A stretch of 64,000 nt of DNA from Hyphomonas sp. L-53-1-40. GTDB lineage: Bacteria; Pseudomonadota; Alphaproteobacteria; Caulobacterales; Hyphomonadaceae. The translations under genes and the position numbers were made by a program. The stretch spans positions 1 to 64,000 of the forward strand of contig NZ_AWFI01000021.1 in NCBI RefSeq assembly GCF_000682775.1. The letters run 5' to 3'. Shown piece by piece: positions 50,205-59,029 of the stretch; position 1 is the stretch's first letter, and each line of letters starts with the position of its first letter. The notes beneath the pieces were generated by a model, which was not told the DNA's origin, searched no databases, and saw only the letters and a program-made list of their open reading frames with translations.

Positions 50205-50564
50205 CTATTTCGGATCAAGCCGAATGACGTCGTCTTCTGACGATGCCGGCTCTGCAGTATCGTCAGGAAGGGACAGGCCAAGCGACGGAGCATCCTCGAA
50301 CTGGCCTCCGCCAAAACCGCCGGACCCGATCAGCAGACCATCATCTTCGTCCGACTGTCCAATCCGCAAATTCAGCGTACCGCTGCCAGTGTCCTGAGCC
50401 GCGGATGAACTTGGCAGGTTCAAATTGAGGGAGCCTGTATATTCGTCCTCGACCTGAGCGGTCTCGGTAGCGACGACAGCTGCGTCTTCACTGCTGGAAT
50501 TTTCAGAACAGGCCGTCCCTGCCAGACAGAAAGACACGATGGCGATAGACGTTGTCAGTTTCAT
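50205..50564 (-). CDS. Small acidic lipoprotein
   Basis: A 119-residue lipoprotein precursor: MKLTTSIAIVSFCLAGTAC with lipobox LAGTAC (Cys19), then a low-complexity Ser/Asp/Gly-rich mature part containing two similar short strands (YTGSLNLNLPSSS, GSGTLNLRIGQSD) and GSGGFGGGQFED. GGGGAC before the ATG supports this start. Immediately downstream of gshB (28 bp), probably the same transcript. No family recognised. Confidence 0.7.
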   Translation of the reverse strand: MKLTTSIAIVSFCLAGTACSENSSSEDAAVVATETAQVEDEYTGSLNLNLPSSSAAQDTGSGTLNLRIGQSDEDDGLLIGSGGFGGGQFEDAPSLGLSLPDDTAEPASSEDDVIRLDPK

Positions 50565-50592
50565 GATCATGTCCCCATTCTTGCCGGGAGCT

Positions 50593-51543
50593 TCAGCGGC
50601 TCGCAAGCTTGTCTTGCACAACGTCCCAGAAATCGGCTGCGATATCAATGCCGCTGAGTTTCTTGATGGCCTGAACACCGGTAGGAGAGGTGACATTCAC
50701 CTCGGTAAGACGCCCGCCAATCACGTCGATGCCGGTCAGAACGAGTCCGCGACGTTTCAATTCCGGCCCGATGGCTTCGCAAATCCGCATATCCGCGTCG
50801 CTCATATCTGTCTCCTCGGCCGTACCGCCGACAACGAGGTTCGATCGGACCTGACCTTCCTTGGGGCGTCGGTTGAGCGCGCCGGCGGCTTTGCCATCGA
50901 TCAAGATGATGCGCTTGTCGCCTTCACTGACGGCCGGCAGAAATGCCTGAACCATGACCGGTTCACGCGAGCGACTGAAGAAGAGCTCAGTCAACGAGTC
51001 GAAATTGGAATCGTCCTGCTTGAGGCGAAACACGCCTGCGCCGCCATGCCCATAGAGCGGCTTGATGATGATGTCCTTGTGCTCTGCGCGAAAGGCTTCG
51101 ATGACCGACAAGTCGCGCGACACAAGGGTTGGCGGCATCAGGTCTGGATACATTAGTGGGAAAATCTTTTCCGGACTGGATCGAACGCCAGCCGGGTCGT
51201 TCACGACGAGGGTTTCATCTGCGATTTCCTCAAGCAGGTGGCAGGCCGTGATATAGCTCATGTCAAAGGGTGGGTCCTGACGCATCAGGATGACATCAAC
51301 GTCTTTTGCAAGATCCAGCCGGACGGGCGCTTCAAATACGCCAGGCGCGTCTTTCACACGCTGGACGCGCGCGGGTCGAACCATGGCCGTTACGCGGCCT
51401 TGCTCGATGCTCATGTCATCGGGACCGTAAACGAAAAGCTCCATGCCGCGCGCTTGTGCGACTTCGGCCAGGGCAAAAGTGGTGTCTCCGTCGATATTGA
51501 CGGATTCGAGCGGATCCATCTGGATCGCAACGCGAAGGCTCAT
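50593..51543 (-). CDS. gshB: Glutathione synthase
   Basis: A 316-residue ATP-grasp enzyme adding glycine to gamma-glutamylcysteine. MRQDPPFDMSYITACHLLE, NDPAGVRSSPEKIFPLMYPDLMPPTLVSRD, KPLYGHGGAGVFRL (ATP-binding) and RIILIDGKAAGALNRRP with NVTSPTGVQAIKKLSG at the end are family markers. Full length. It runs leftward and is followed by the small acidic lipoprotein gene. Confidence 0.96.
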   Translation of the reverse strand: MSLRVAIQMDPLESVNIDGDTTFALAEVAQARGMELFVYGPDDMSIEQGRVTAMVRPARVQRVKDAPGVFEAPVRLDLAKDVDVILMRQDPPFDMSYITACHLLEEIADETLVVNDPAGVRSSPEKIFPLMYPDLMPPTLVSRDLSVIEAFRAEHKDIIIKPLYGHGGAGVFRLKQDDSNFDSLTELFFSRSREPVMVQAFLPAVSEGDKRIILIDGKAAGALNRRPKEGQVRSNLVVGGTAEETDMSDADMRICEAIGPELKRRGLVLTGIDVIGGRLTEVNVTSPTGVQAIKKLSGIDIAADFWDVVQDKLASR

Positions 51544-51588
51544 GAGGCGGCTCCCTTCATGGGCCGCCGCCCGCGCGACCTGACCCGG

Positions 51589-52275
51589 CTAGTAATTGGC
51601 GCCGATCAGTTCCCCGTCGGCCTGATAGTCATATGAGGCATCGGGTGCTGTTTGATAAGGGGGCGTGCCCTGCGTCGTCGGCGCGGCTTGTTGGGTGCGG
51701 GTATTGTCACGAATGCGGACATAGGAAACCACCTGTTTCACGCCGCCCACCACACTGGCCTCCTCGGCTGCGCGCTTCAACTCCTCGGCCGACCGCGCGA
51801 TGCCCATAAGGTAGACAACGCCATTGTAGGTTTCGATGTTGAAGTTGAGGCTCTTGACCGTGCTGGACCCAACCAGGCGTGCGCGGACCCGACCCGTGAT
51901 GACTTCATCCGAGACATTTGCGAGGAAACCGCCCGGAGGCTGGATACGAATTTCGTTGGCGACATCGCGCGTGAGGTGAGAGGTCCAGGCGATACCTTCG
52001 GCTTTCACACGCTCTTCGGGAGTGTTTACGCGGCCGGAGAGCAGAACGAGTCCCCCGGTGACCTCCACATCGACCTCCCCAAACTTGTTTGCGCTTTCAG
52101 ACAGTAGCTTACTCTTGATCTCATTCGAGGCGGTGGCATCGTCCACAGCTTCCCCGAGCGATTTCTCTTGGGCGGCAGCAACGCCAACGGCCCCGGCGGT
52201 GCCAAGTGCTGCGACAGCGCAGCCCCCGAGCGGCAAAGCAAACAAAACGGCGGCAGCAGCAAATTGCATGCGCAT
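51589..52275 (-). CDS. BON domain lipoprotein
   Basis: A 228-residue lipoprotein (MRMQFAAAAVLFALPLGGC, Cys19) with two BON domains at about 46-112 and 120-190: VDVEVTGGLVLLSGRVNTPEERVKAEGIAW and NIETYNGVVYLMGIARSAEELKRAAEEASVVGGVKQVVSYVRI. The tail after 195 is Gln/Pro-rich. This is the OsmY/DolP type of envelope protein, which binds phospholipid or supports outer-membrane integrity. It is upstream of gshB in the same direction, 45 bp away. Confidence 0.9.
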   Translation of the reverse strand: MRMQFAAAAVLFALPLGGCAVAALGTAGAVGVAAAQEKSLGEAVDDATASNEIKSKLLSESANKFGEVDVEVTGGLVLLSGRVNTPEERVKAEGIAWTSHLTRDVANEIRIQPPGGFLANVSDEVITGRVRARLVGSSTVKSLNFNIETYNGVVYLMGIARSAEELKRAAEEASVVGGVKQVVSYVRIRDNTRTQQAAPTTQGTPPYQTAPDASYDYQADGELIGANY

Positions 52276-52473
52276 GAAACTCTACTCCATCAGCAACAAG
52301 AATGACGTCGGAATATGCCCTGAACATGCGGCGAAAATCTGGCAAACTGCGCATAAGGTGCAATTTGGTGCGAATTCAGACTCGATATGACGGCGACAGA
52401 CCTTTAATGGCTGGTTGTTCGGCCCCGTAGATGCTATTATGTGAAGAGGACGTAACAAGAAGGAACCGGACCC

Positions 52474-52869
52474 CTGACCCCCAGCGCCCCGCGGCTCCAG
52501 CCCGCCCAGCAGGCCACGCTCGAAGAAATCCGTAATGTGGCCGAAGCCCTCGCCAAGGCCCTTGAGGATGACAAGGCTGAAGACATTCTCTTCATTGACC
52601 TTGATGGAAGATCTTCGCTCGCAGATTTCATGATCATCGCATCCGGTCGTTCAGGCCGGCATGTTGCGGCTCTCGCAGACCATCTTGCACAAGACGTAAA
52701 GAAACTGACCGGTCGCCCGGCCAGTGTCGAAGGTATGCCGAATGCAGATTGGGTGCTGATCGATACCGGGGATGTCATCGTCCACCTGTTCCGCCCGGAA
52801 GTCCGGGAATTCTATAATCTCGAAAAGATCTGGGCATCTGACAATGCCCATCGTGCGCCAGCCAATTAG
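52474..52869 (+). CDS. rsfS: Ribosomal silencing factor RsfS
   Basis: Binds L14 and blocks subunit joining during starvation. The core is EDDKAEDILFIDLDGRSSLADFMIIASGRSGRHVAALADHL...GDVIVHLFRPEVREFYNLEKIW. There is no in-frame ATG. GTG at 52537 gives 110 residues but cuts the first helix and has no ribosome binding site. CTG at 52474 gives 131 residues (TPSAPRLQPAQQATLEEIRNVAEAL...) and has AAGAAGGAA eight bases upstream, so I favour it tentatively. rlmH follows 9 bp after the stop. Confidence 0.85.
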   Translation: MTPSAPRLQPAQQATLEEIRNVAEALAKALEDDKAEDILFIDLDGRSSLADFMIIASGRSGRHVAALADHLAQDVKKLTGRPASVEGMPNADWVLIDTGDVIVHLFRPEVREFYNLEKIWASDNAHRAPAN

Positions 52870-52878
52870 CGGGCGACC

Positions 52879-53343
52879 ATGCGGATCATTTTTCTGGTCG
52901 TCGGGCGGCTAAAGGCCGGGCCGGAACGCGAACTTGTCGACGAATACATCAAACGTGCAGGGCCGATCGCACGATCCCTCGGCTTTCGCGGCATTGAAGA
53001 GATCGAAGTGCCCAGCGGCGGCGGACTGGACGCTGAAGCGGACCGGATTCTCGCCAAACTACCGTCGGGTGCCAAATGTATCCGACTGGACGAGTTCGGA
53101 CGGGCACAAAGATCTCGCGAAATTTCTGAAAATCTCGCCAAATGGCGCGATCGGGGCGTGCCTGACCTGGTTTTCCTGATTGGGGGAGCCGAGGGCTATG
53201 GCGACGCGGTGAAGTCAGCTGTTCCGGATACTCTGGCTTTTGGACCACAGACCTGGCCACATCGTTTCGTCAGGGTGATGGTGACAGAGCAGGTGTACCG
53301 CGCTGTATCGATCCTCGCCGGGACGCCCTATCACAAGGACTAA
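52879..53343 (+). CDS. rlmH: 23S rRNA (pseudouridine-1915-N3)-methyltransferase
   Basis: A 154-residue SPOUT methyltransferase acting on helix 69 of 23S rRNA. MRIIFLVVGRLKAGPERELVDEYIKRA, a VFLIGGAEGYGDAV knot loop and the ending HRFVRVMVTEQVYRAVSILAGTPYHKD are diagnostic. The gene follows rsfS as in most bacteria. Confidence 0.97.
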   Translation: MRIIFLVVGRLKAGPERELVDEYIKRAGPIARSLGFRGIEEIEVPSGGGLDAEADRILAKLPSGAKCIRLDEFGRAQRSREISENLAKWRDRGVPDLVFLIGGAEGYGDAVKSAVPDTLAFGPQTWPHRFVRVMVTEQVYRAVSILAGTPYHKD

Positions 53344-53346
53344 GGC

Positions 53347-53460
53347 TCAACCTGCGTAGAGTGACGGCTGTGGCATCAGGACCATCGCAAATGTTACGGC
53401 CGCGATTATCCCCAAAACGGCAACAGACAATAGTCGTGTGATGGATATGGGATGGCTCAC
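53347..53460 (-). CDS. Possible 37-residue membrane peptide
   Basis: From GTG (53458-53460), with AGAAAGGAC about 7 bp upstream, a 37-codon frame reads SHPISITRLLSVAVLG, then IIAAVTFAMVLMPQPSLYAG and a stop 3 bp from the rlmH stop. It would be one transmembrane helix. Too short for certainty; supported only by the ribosome binding site and the clean hydrophobic profile. Confidence 0.35.
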   Translation of the reverse strand: MSHPISITRLLSVAVLGIIAAVTFAMVLMPQPSLYAG

Positions 53461-53654
53461 GGGATCGTCCTTTCTGGTCTCTTGGGCTCCAGATGGTGCC
53501 CCGATACATTGATGAACACTCTTGTAACGGAATAGGTTCCATGCGCGGCACGCATGAGGCGATTTCGGGGCAGAGCCTTACACTTTGTTGATCCTTGCAA
53601 TTTCCCGGCCTAGAGCAGTAGTCGACCGAACTAGCGCGGTGGGAGGCGGTTATC
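53461..53654. other. Intergenic region before the TAXI gene
   Basis: No gene. It contains a small hairpin ATGCG-CGGCA-CGCAT (about 53541-53555) and presumably the promoters for the TAXI gene and the possible small peptide. GGGAGGCGG sits just before the TAXI ATG. Confidence 0.5.
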
Positions 53655-54953
53655 ATGTCGGGATTGAGAGACTTCTTGAAAGTCTATTGGCCTCTGGTCG
53701 TCGTCGCGTTTGCGGGGGTGCTCCTGGCTCTGGTGCTGATGGACCCAGCGCCACCGAAAACGATCCGGTTTGCTGCTGGCAGCCCGGGCGGCGCCTATCA
53801 TGCCTTCGCAGAACGCTATCAGCGTCTTCTCGCGGAAGAGGGGGTGGAGGTCGTGCTGGTGGAAACACAGGGCTCAATCGACAATCTCCGCCTGCTGGAT
53901 GATTCCGAGGTGGATGTCGGCCTTGTGCAGGGCGGACTTTCGACTGTGTCCGATGAGGAAGAGTTACGCTCAATTGGAGGCCTGTTTCCGGAGCCTTTCT
54001 GGGTGTTTGTCCGGAATGATGTTCCCGCTGACACGTTGGGCGATCTTCACAGTGTTCGAATGGCTGTTGGCGGTGACGGGTCGGGCACGCGCATGCTCGC
54101 CTTGGAGCTTGAGGCCGATTATGGCGGCGAATGGGATGAAATGTCTCGGTTGCCGCTTTCGGGTAATGCAGCAGCGGACGCCCTCCTGGCCGGAAATGTG
54201 GACGCGGTCGCTTTCTCTGCCTCGGTGGAGGCATCCTATGTCGACCGATTGCTGAACAGCCCGGATGTTGTCCGCCTGCTTCCGTTTGACCGCGCTCCGG
54301 CACTGGCGCGCCGGCATGAGGCGCTGTCAGATATTGTCCTTCTCAGAGGCGTTGTGGATATCGGCAAGAATCTGCCGGCAACAGACATCCCCCTGGTTGC
54401 ACCTGTCGCACAACTGGTCGTCCGCAAAGATTTGCACCCGGCTATCGAAGCGCTTCTCATAGATGCTGCAACGGCGATTCATTCCCAAGGTACGCTGCTG
54501 GCCCCGGCGGGGGAGTATCCTGATCCGGATCTGATCGATCTGCCCATCAGCGAACAGGCACGTCGATACTACAAGGACGGCCCGTCATTCCTGCGCCGTT
54601 ACTTTTCGTTCGACGTCGCGAATTTTCTGGACAGGGCCTGGGTGCTTGCAATCCCGTTGCTGACCTTGCTCTTCCCGTTGGTCCGGGTCGCACCTCCCAT
54701 CTATCGCTGGCGTGTGCGCCGGAAAATCTATGTCTGGTATGAAGACTTGCGTGCGCTCGAAGAGCGTGGACGTTCGACCGACAACAAGACGGAACGTGAC
54801 AAGGTGCAGGAGGAACTCGAAACCCTACAGGCAGAAATCGGTGCCGTTGAAGTGCCGCTTTCCTATACGGACGATCTTTACCGGCTTCGCAGTCATGTCG
54901 AGTTCGTCAAGCAACTGGTGCGTGAGCGAAATCCGGTGAAGGTTGCCGGCTGA
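53655..54953 (+). CDS. TAXI family TRAP-type solute-binding protein, membrane-anchored
   Basis: A 432-residue protein. The N-terminal helix (about 11-29, WPLVVVAFAGVLLALVL) is followed by a TAXI receptor domain to about 310: IRFAAGSPGGAYHAFAERYQRLLAEEGVEVVLVETQGSIDNLRLL and VDVGLVQGG. A second membrane helix at about 328-348 (RAWVLAIPLLTLLFPLV) leads to a cytoplasmic coiled-coil tail (WYEDLRALEERGRS...VQEELETLQAEI). No TRAP permease gene is adjacent. This double-anchored form cannot diffuse in the periplasm, so it may sense or relay rather than feed a TRAP transporter. Confidence 0.88.
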   Translation: MSGLRDFLKVYWPLVVVAFAGVLLALVLMDPAPPKTIRFAAGSPGGAYHAFAERYQRLLAEEGVEVVLVETQGSIDNLRLLDDSEVDVGLVQGGLSTVSDEEELRSIGGLFPEPFWVFVRNDVPADTLGDLHSVRMAVGGDGSGTRMLALELEADYGGEWDEMSRLPLSGNAAADALLAGNVDAVAFSASVEASYVDRLLNSPDVVRLLPFDRAPALARRHEALSDIVLLRGVVDIGKNLPATDIPLVAPVAQLVVRKDLHPAIEALLIDAATAIHSQGTLLAPAGEYPDPDLIDLPISEQARRYYKDGPSFLRRYFSFDVANFLDRAWVLAIPLLTLLFPLVRVAPPIYRWRVRRKIYVWYEDLRALEERGRSTDNKTERDKVQEELETLQAEIGAVEVPLSYTDDLYRLRSHVEFVKQLVRERNPVKVAG

Positions 54954-54954
54954 C

Positions 54955-56175
54955 ATGACTTCATTGCGAAAGATAGCCATTGCCGGTGCCGGCATTGGGG
55001 GACTGGCCGCGGCAGCTCTGCTTGCCCGAGCGGGCCACGACGTCACCGTCTATGACCAGTTCGATGCGCCAGGGCCTGTTGGGTCAGGCCTGATCCTGCA
55101 AGAAACGGGTCTGGCGATTTTGGGCGAGCTGGGCATGCGTGAGCGGGCCGAAACACTGGGCGCGCCCATCCAGCGGCTGTACGGTCAGGCGGTCGATTCC
55201 GGACGCACCGTTCTGGATGTCCGATATGATGCCATTCGGCCCAGCCTTCGGGGTATATCCATCCAACGTCCCGTCCTGTTTGACCTAGTGTATCAAGCAG
55301 CCAGAGAAGCGGGTGTGGATATTGTCCCGTCCACTCGGATCATCTCGGCTCAGGCCGTCGGAGGGTACCTGACCACAGGGGATGGAACGACGTTGGGACC
55401 GTTTGATCTTGTGGTTGATGCACTTGGTGTGCGTTCCCCGCTCTCATCTCGTCCGCGCAGTCAGCTCGAATATGGCGCGCTCTGGGCAACCCTTACGTGG
55501 CAGGAGGGATATGGGTTTGAGCGGAACACCTTGGCACAACGCTACCGGCAGGCCCGTCAGATGGCGGGGGTTATGCCATCAGGCCGCTCAGAAGAAGAGG
55601 GCGTGGACACGCTCACCTATTTCTGGTCCATCCGAACGGATCAGTATCAGGCTTGGAAGCAGGCTCCCCTGTCAGATTGGAAAGCAGAGGCGGTCGCGCT
55701 CTGGCCGGAAACGGCTTCCTTGGTGGACCAGTTGCAGAGCCATGCTCAGCTGACCTATGCGGAATATGACCATCGCACGCACGCGCCTGCCGTAAACCAG
55801 CGGCTGGTGCATATCGGCGACAGTTGGCATGCGGCCAGCCCCCAACTGGGCCAAGGGGCCAACATGGCCTTGCTTGATGCCTATGCGCTGTCGCGGGCAT
55901 TGTGCGTCCATGACGATCTGGACAGGCAATTGCGCCACTACACCTCAATGCGTTCAGGGCACGTCAGAATGTTTCAGACAATGAGCTGGCTTTTCACGCC
56001 GGTCTACCAGTCCGATTCCACGATGCTTGCATGGTTGCGCGATTGGCTGGCGGCCCCGATCAGCAAGATACCGCCCGCACCGAAAGTGCTTGCCGCCATG
56101 GTGTCGGGCGGAATGGGCAAGCCGCTCAACAGGCTTGGGCTCAAGGCTGGCGATGTATCAGTCACTGCCGAGTGA
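54955..56175 (+). CDS. FAD-dependent monooxygenase
   Basis: A 406-residue flavoprotein hydroxylase of the UbiH/PHBH family. The N-terminal IAIAGAGIGGLAAAALLARAGHDVTVYDQF binds FAD; DLVVDALGVRSPL is the DG-type motif; HIGDSWHAASPQLGQGANMALLDAYALSRAL is the GD motif. Substrate unknown. Start is ATG at 54955, one base past the TAXI stop. Its 3' end overlaps mutS tail to tail by 18 bp. Confidence 0.92.
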   Translation: MTSLRKIAIAGAGIGGLAAAALLARAGHDVTVYDQFDAPGPVGSGLILQETGLAILGELGMRERAETLGAPIQRLYGQAVDSGRTVLDVRYDAIRPSLRGISIQRPVLFDLVYQAAREAGVDIVPSTRIISAQAVGGYLTTGDGTTLGPFDLVVDALGVRSPLSSRPRSQLEYGALWATLTWQEGYGFERNTLAQRYRQARQMAGVMPSGRSEEEGVDTLTYFWSIRTDQYQAWKQAPLSDWKAEAVALWPETASLVDQLQSHAQLTYAEYDHRTHAPAVNQRLVHIGDSWHAASPQLGQGANMALLDAYALSRALCVHDDLDRQLRHYTSMRSGHVRMFQTMSWLFTPVYQSDSTMLAWLRDWLAAPISKIPPAPKVLAAMVSGGMGKPLNRLGLKAGDVSVTAE

Positions 56176-58857
56176 TTTGAGGCGGTACAGCACGTCAAGC
56201 GCCTCACGCGGAGTCAGGGAATCCGGGTCAATCTGTTGCAGTAACAGGTCGGATTCTGACGGCGCAATTACCTGATCCGCGGTGTCCTCGTCTGTGATTG
56301 GCGCAAGAGATGCCGCAGCAAAGAGGGGCAGGTTTTCGGGCGCGTCAGGTTGAGCCTCAAGCTGCTTCAGGATTTGCGCCGCCCGTTTGACCGCCTTCTT
56401 TGGAAGGCCTGCAAGCTTGGCCACTTGTACGCCGTAAGACTTGTCAGCCGGCCCGGCCTGAACTTCATGCAGGAAGACAAGGTCATCCTTCCACTCCTTG
56501 GCGCGGAGCGAAGCATTGGCGGCGCCGGGTAAGTCCTCAACCAGTTTGGTCAGCTCATGATAGTGAGTGGCAAACAAGGCCCGGGCCTTGTTGACCGAAT
56601 GAAGGTGTTCAACCGCCGCCCAAGCGATGGCAAGACCGTCCCATGTTGATGTGCCCCGGCCGACTTCGTCCATGATGACGAAACTGCGCTCCGTAGCCTG
56701 ATTGAGAATGGCGGCGGTCTCAACCATTTCCACCATGAAAGTGGATCGTCCGCGCGCCAGATCGTCTGACGCGCCGACGCGCGAAAAGATCCGATCGACC
56801 AAGCCCAATGTCAGGGATCGTGCAGGCACGAAGAGCCCTGCTTGCGCCAAAATAACGGCCAGGGCGCCTTGTCTTAGATAGGTGGACTTCCCGGCCATGT
56901 TCGGACCAGTCACCAGCAGGAGGCGCGTTCCGAAATCGCCCTCGGCACTTAGTCCCAGGTCGTTGGCAGTAAATCCCTTGCCATCTTTCTTGAGGGCGGC
57001 TTCGACCACAGGGTGGCGCAGCCCCGTGGCGTGAAACGTGGTATCGTCTGTCAGTACGGGTCTGATCGCGTCGACTTCGAACGCCCATTCTGCTGAGGCT
57101 GCCCCGACATCGAGGTCCGCAATGGCGCCGGCAGTGCGGGAAAGAGGCGTGTTCAGCGCATCAATTCGCTCGCAAAATCCTTCGAAGACGGACATTTCAC
57201 GCGCTTTTGCTTCGTCCTCTGCGCGGGAAATCCTGCCCGCGAGCTCAGAAAGTTCCTGCGTAGAGAAGCGCACATTGCTGGCCAGAGTCTGGCGATGGAT
57301 GAAGGTTTCGGACAGAGGCGGTTTCATCAACGGGTCGCCATAGCGGGCCGGGACATCGACGAAATAACCAAGCACATTGTTGAACTTGATCTTCAACGCA
57401 GCAATGCCGGTTTCGTCAGCGTAGCGAGCCTGCAGCGCTGCGATGATCTGGCGGCTATCATCGCGCAGGCCACGGGCTTCATCGAGCGCCTTGTCCCAGC
57501 CGGGTGCAACGAACCCGCCATCGCGGGCGAGCGTGGGAGGGTTTTCCGAAAGGGCTGTCTCCAAATCCCGCGCGAGTGTGGCGAGGTCTTCGTCCTTGCC
57601 CAGGTCGAGTGCGGCAACAGCCTCATCGATTTTGTGCGGCAGGCCCGCAGAGCTGGCTGTCAGTTGGCTTGCCGCTTCATGTGCGGCAGTCAGTGCGCGC
57701 CCGATCGCGGCCAGGTCGCGCGGCCCACCCCGACCGAGGCGCAATCGTGTCCGCGCACGTTCCAGATCCGGCGCAGCCTTCAAGCTGGCGCGCACAGACT
57801 CCACTGCGTCGCGATCATCCGCAAACCAGGCCACGGCGTCATACCGCGCTTCAATCTCCACCCGGTCGACACAGGGACGCGAAAGACGCGAGGCCAGAAG
57901 CCGCGCGCCCGGTGCGGTGACGGTCCGGTCGATTGTGCCCAGCAGGGATCCGTCGCGGTCGCCGCGCATGGATCGGTCGATCTCCAGGCTCGTGCGGGTT
58001 GCTGGATCAATCGCTAGATGGCCCTCTGCGCGTGCTCGAATGGGTGGGTCCAATCGGATGTCGCTGCCTGCTTGGGTGAGCTTCACGTAATCCAGCAATA
58101 GGCCGATTGCTGCGAGTTCTGCACGGCCGAAGTCGCCGAGCGCTTCAAGCGCAGCGATTCCGAATGTTTCTTTGAGAAGGGCTTCGCCTGATTTGTGCGT
58201 CGCGCTGCGGGCGGGCCGGAAGGTCACTGGTGCGGTGGAGAGCGCAGTCGCATTTGCGATGGCAGGTTTGTCGATATCGCCCTCGGACACCAACAGTTCA
58301 GACAATGGATAAGCCATCAGGCTGTCAGCAAGCGTGTTCGCTGCGAGCGCGGAGACATCAAATCGTCCGGTGGAGACGTCGCAGACGGCGATGGCCGCTT
58401 CGGTTCCGCCGCCTCCTATGGCTATCGCGGCCAGTGCCTGATCCTGATTTGCGGGCAGCAGGGCGTCTTCGGTCAGCGTTCCGGGCGTAACAATGCGGAC
58501 AATGTCCCGGTTTACTATGGATTTCGATCCGCGTTTCTTGGCCTCTGCGGGGCTCTCTGTCTGCTCGCAAACGGCAATCCGGCATCCGGCCTTGATCAGG
58601 CGCGCCAGATAACCCTCGGCGGCATGATAGGGCACGCCTGCCATGGGGATGGGTTTGCCTTCGTACTCGCCTCGTGACGTCAGCGTTATGCCGAGCACTT
58701 TCGAGGCCTGAACCGCGTCGTCGAAGAACAGCTCGTAAAAGTCGCCCATCCGGAAGAAGAGCATGGCATCTTCGTGCTGTGCCTTGATGGACAGGTATTG
58801 CGCCATGAACGGGCTGGGCGCAGGGGTGGGCTTCGAGGGAGCAGAAGTGTCGGCCAT
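56158..58857 (-). CDS. mutS: DNA mismatch repair protein MutS
   Basis: An 899-residue MutS. The mismatch-reading Phe-x-Glu is Phe40-Tyr-Glu42 in FFRMGDFYELF; the ATPase domain has GPNMAGKSTYLRQ (Walker A, about residue 650), MVEMVETAAILNQAT, FVIMDEVGRGTSTWDG and ALFATHYHELTKL. The C-terminal dimerisation region is present. I start at MADTSAPSKP (58857); the frame to 58902 adds 15 residues. Divergent from maeB, as in other alphaproteobacteria. Confidence 0.97.
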   Translation of the reverse strand: MADTSAPSKPTPAPSPFMAQYLSIKAQHEDAMLFFRMGDFYELFFDDAVQASKVLGITLTSRGEYEGKPIPMAGVPYHAAEGYLARLIKAGCRIAVCEQTESPAEAKKRGSKSIVNRDIVRIVTPGTLTEDALLPANQDQALAAIAIGGGGTEAAIAVCDVSTGRFDVSALAANTLADSLMAYPLSELLVSEGDIDKPAIANATALSTAPVTFRPARSATHKSGEALLKETFGIAALEALGDFGRAELAAIGLLLDYVKLTQAGSDIRLDPPIRARAEGHLAIDPATRTSLEIDRSMRGDRDGSLLGTIDRTVTAPGARLLASRLSRPCVDRVEIEARYDAVAWFADDRDAVESVRASLKAAPDLERARTRLRLGRGGPRDLAAIGRALTAAHEAASQLTASSAGLPHKIDEAVAALDLGKDEDLATLARDLETALSENPPTLARDGGFVAPGWDKALDEARGLRDDSRQIIAALQARYADETGIAALKIKFNNVLGYFVDVPARYGDPLMKPPLSETFIHRQTLASNVRFSTQELSELAGRISRAEDEAKAREMSVFEGFCERIDALNTPLSRTAGAIADLDVGAASAEWAFEVDAIRPVLTDDTTFHATGLRHPVVEAALKKDGKGFTANDLGLSAEGDFGTRLLLVTGPNMAGKSTYLRQGALAVILAQAGLFVPARSLTLGLVDRIFSRVGASDDLARGRSTFMVEMVETAAILNQATERSFVIMDEVGRGTSTWDGLAIAWAAVEHLHSVNKARALFATHYHELTKLVEDLPGAANASLRAKEWKDDLVFLHEVQAGPADKSYGVQVAKLAGLPKKAVKRAAQILKQLEAQPDAPENLPLFAAASLAPITDEDTADQVIAPSESDLLLQQIDPDSLTPREALDVLYRLKSLGSD

Positions 58858-59029
58858 GGGCCGGGACGCTATCGTCAGTGCCGGAGATTCGCAAAGCCTC
58901 ACACCAGCTTGCGCGCGACAAAGTGATCATATCGCACTGAATGGCCCGTTTTACGGTTGGCATGGCTTTCGCACCGGCCTAGTTTGCCGCCTCAATTGAA
59001 ACTTTTTGCAAAAACGGATTTGCCGCGCG

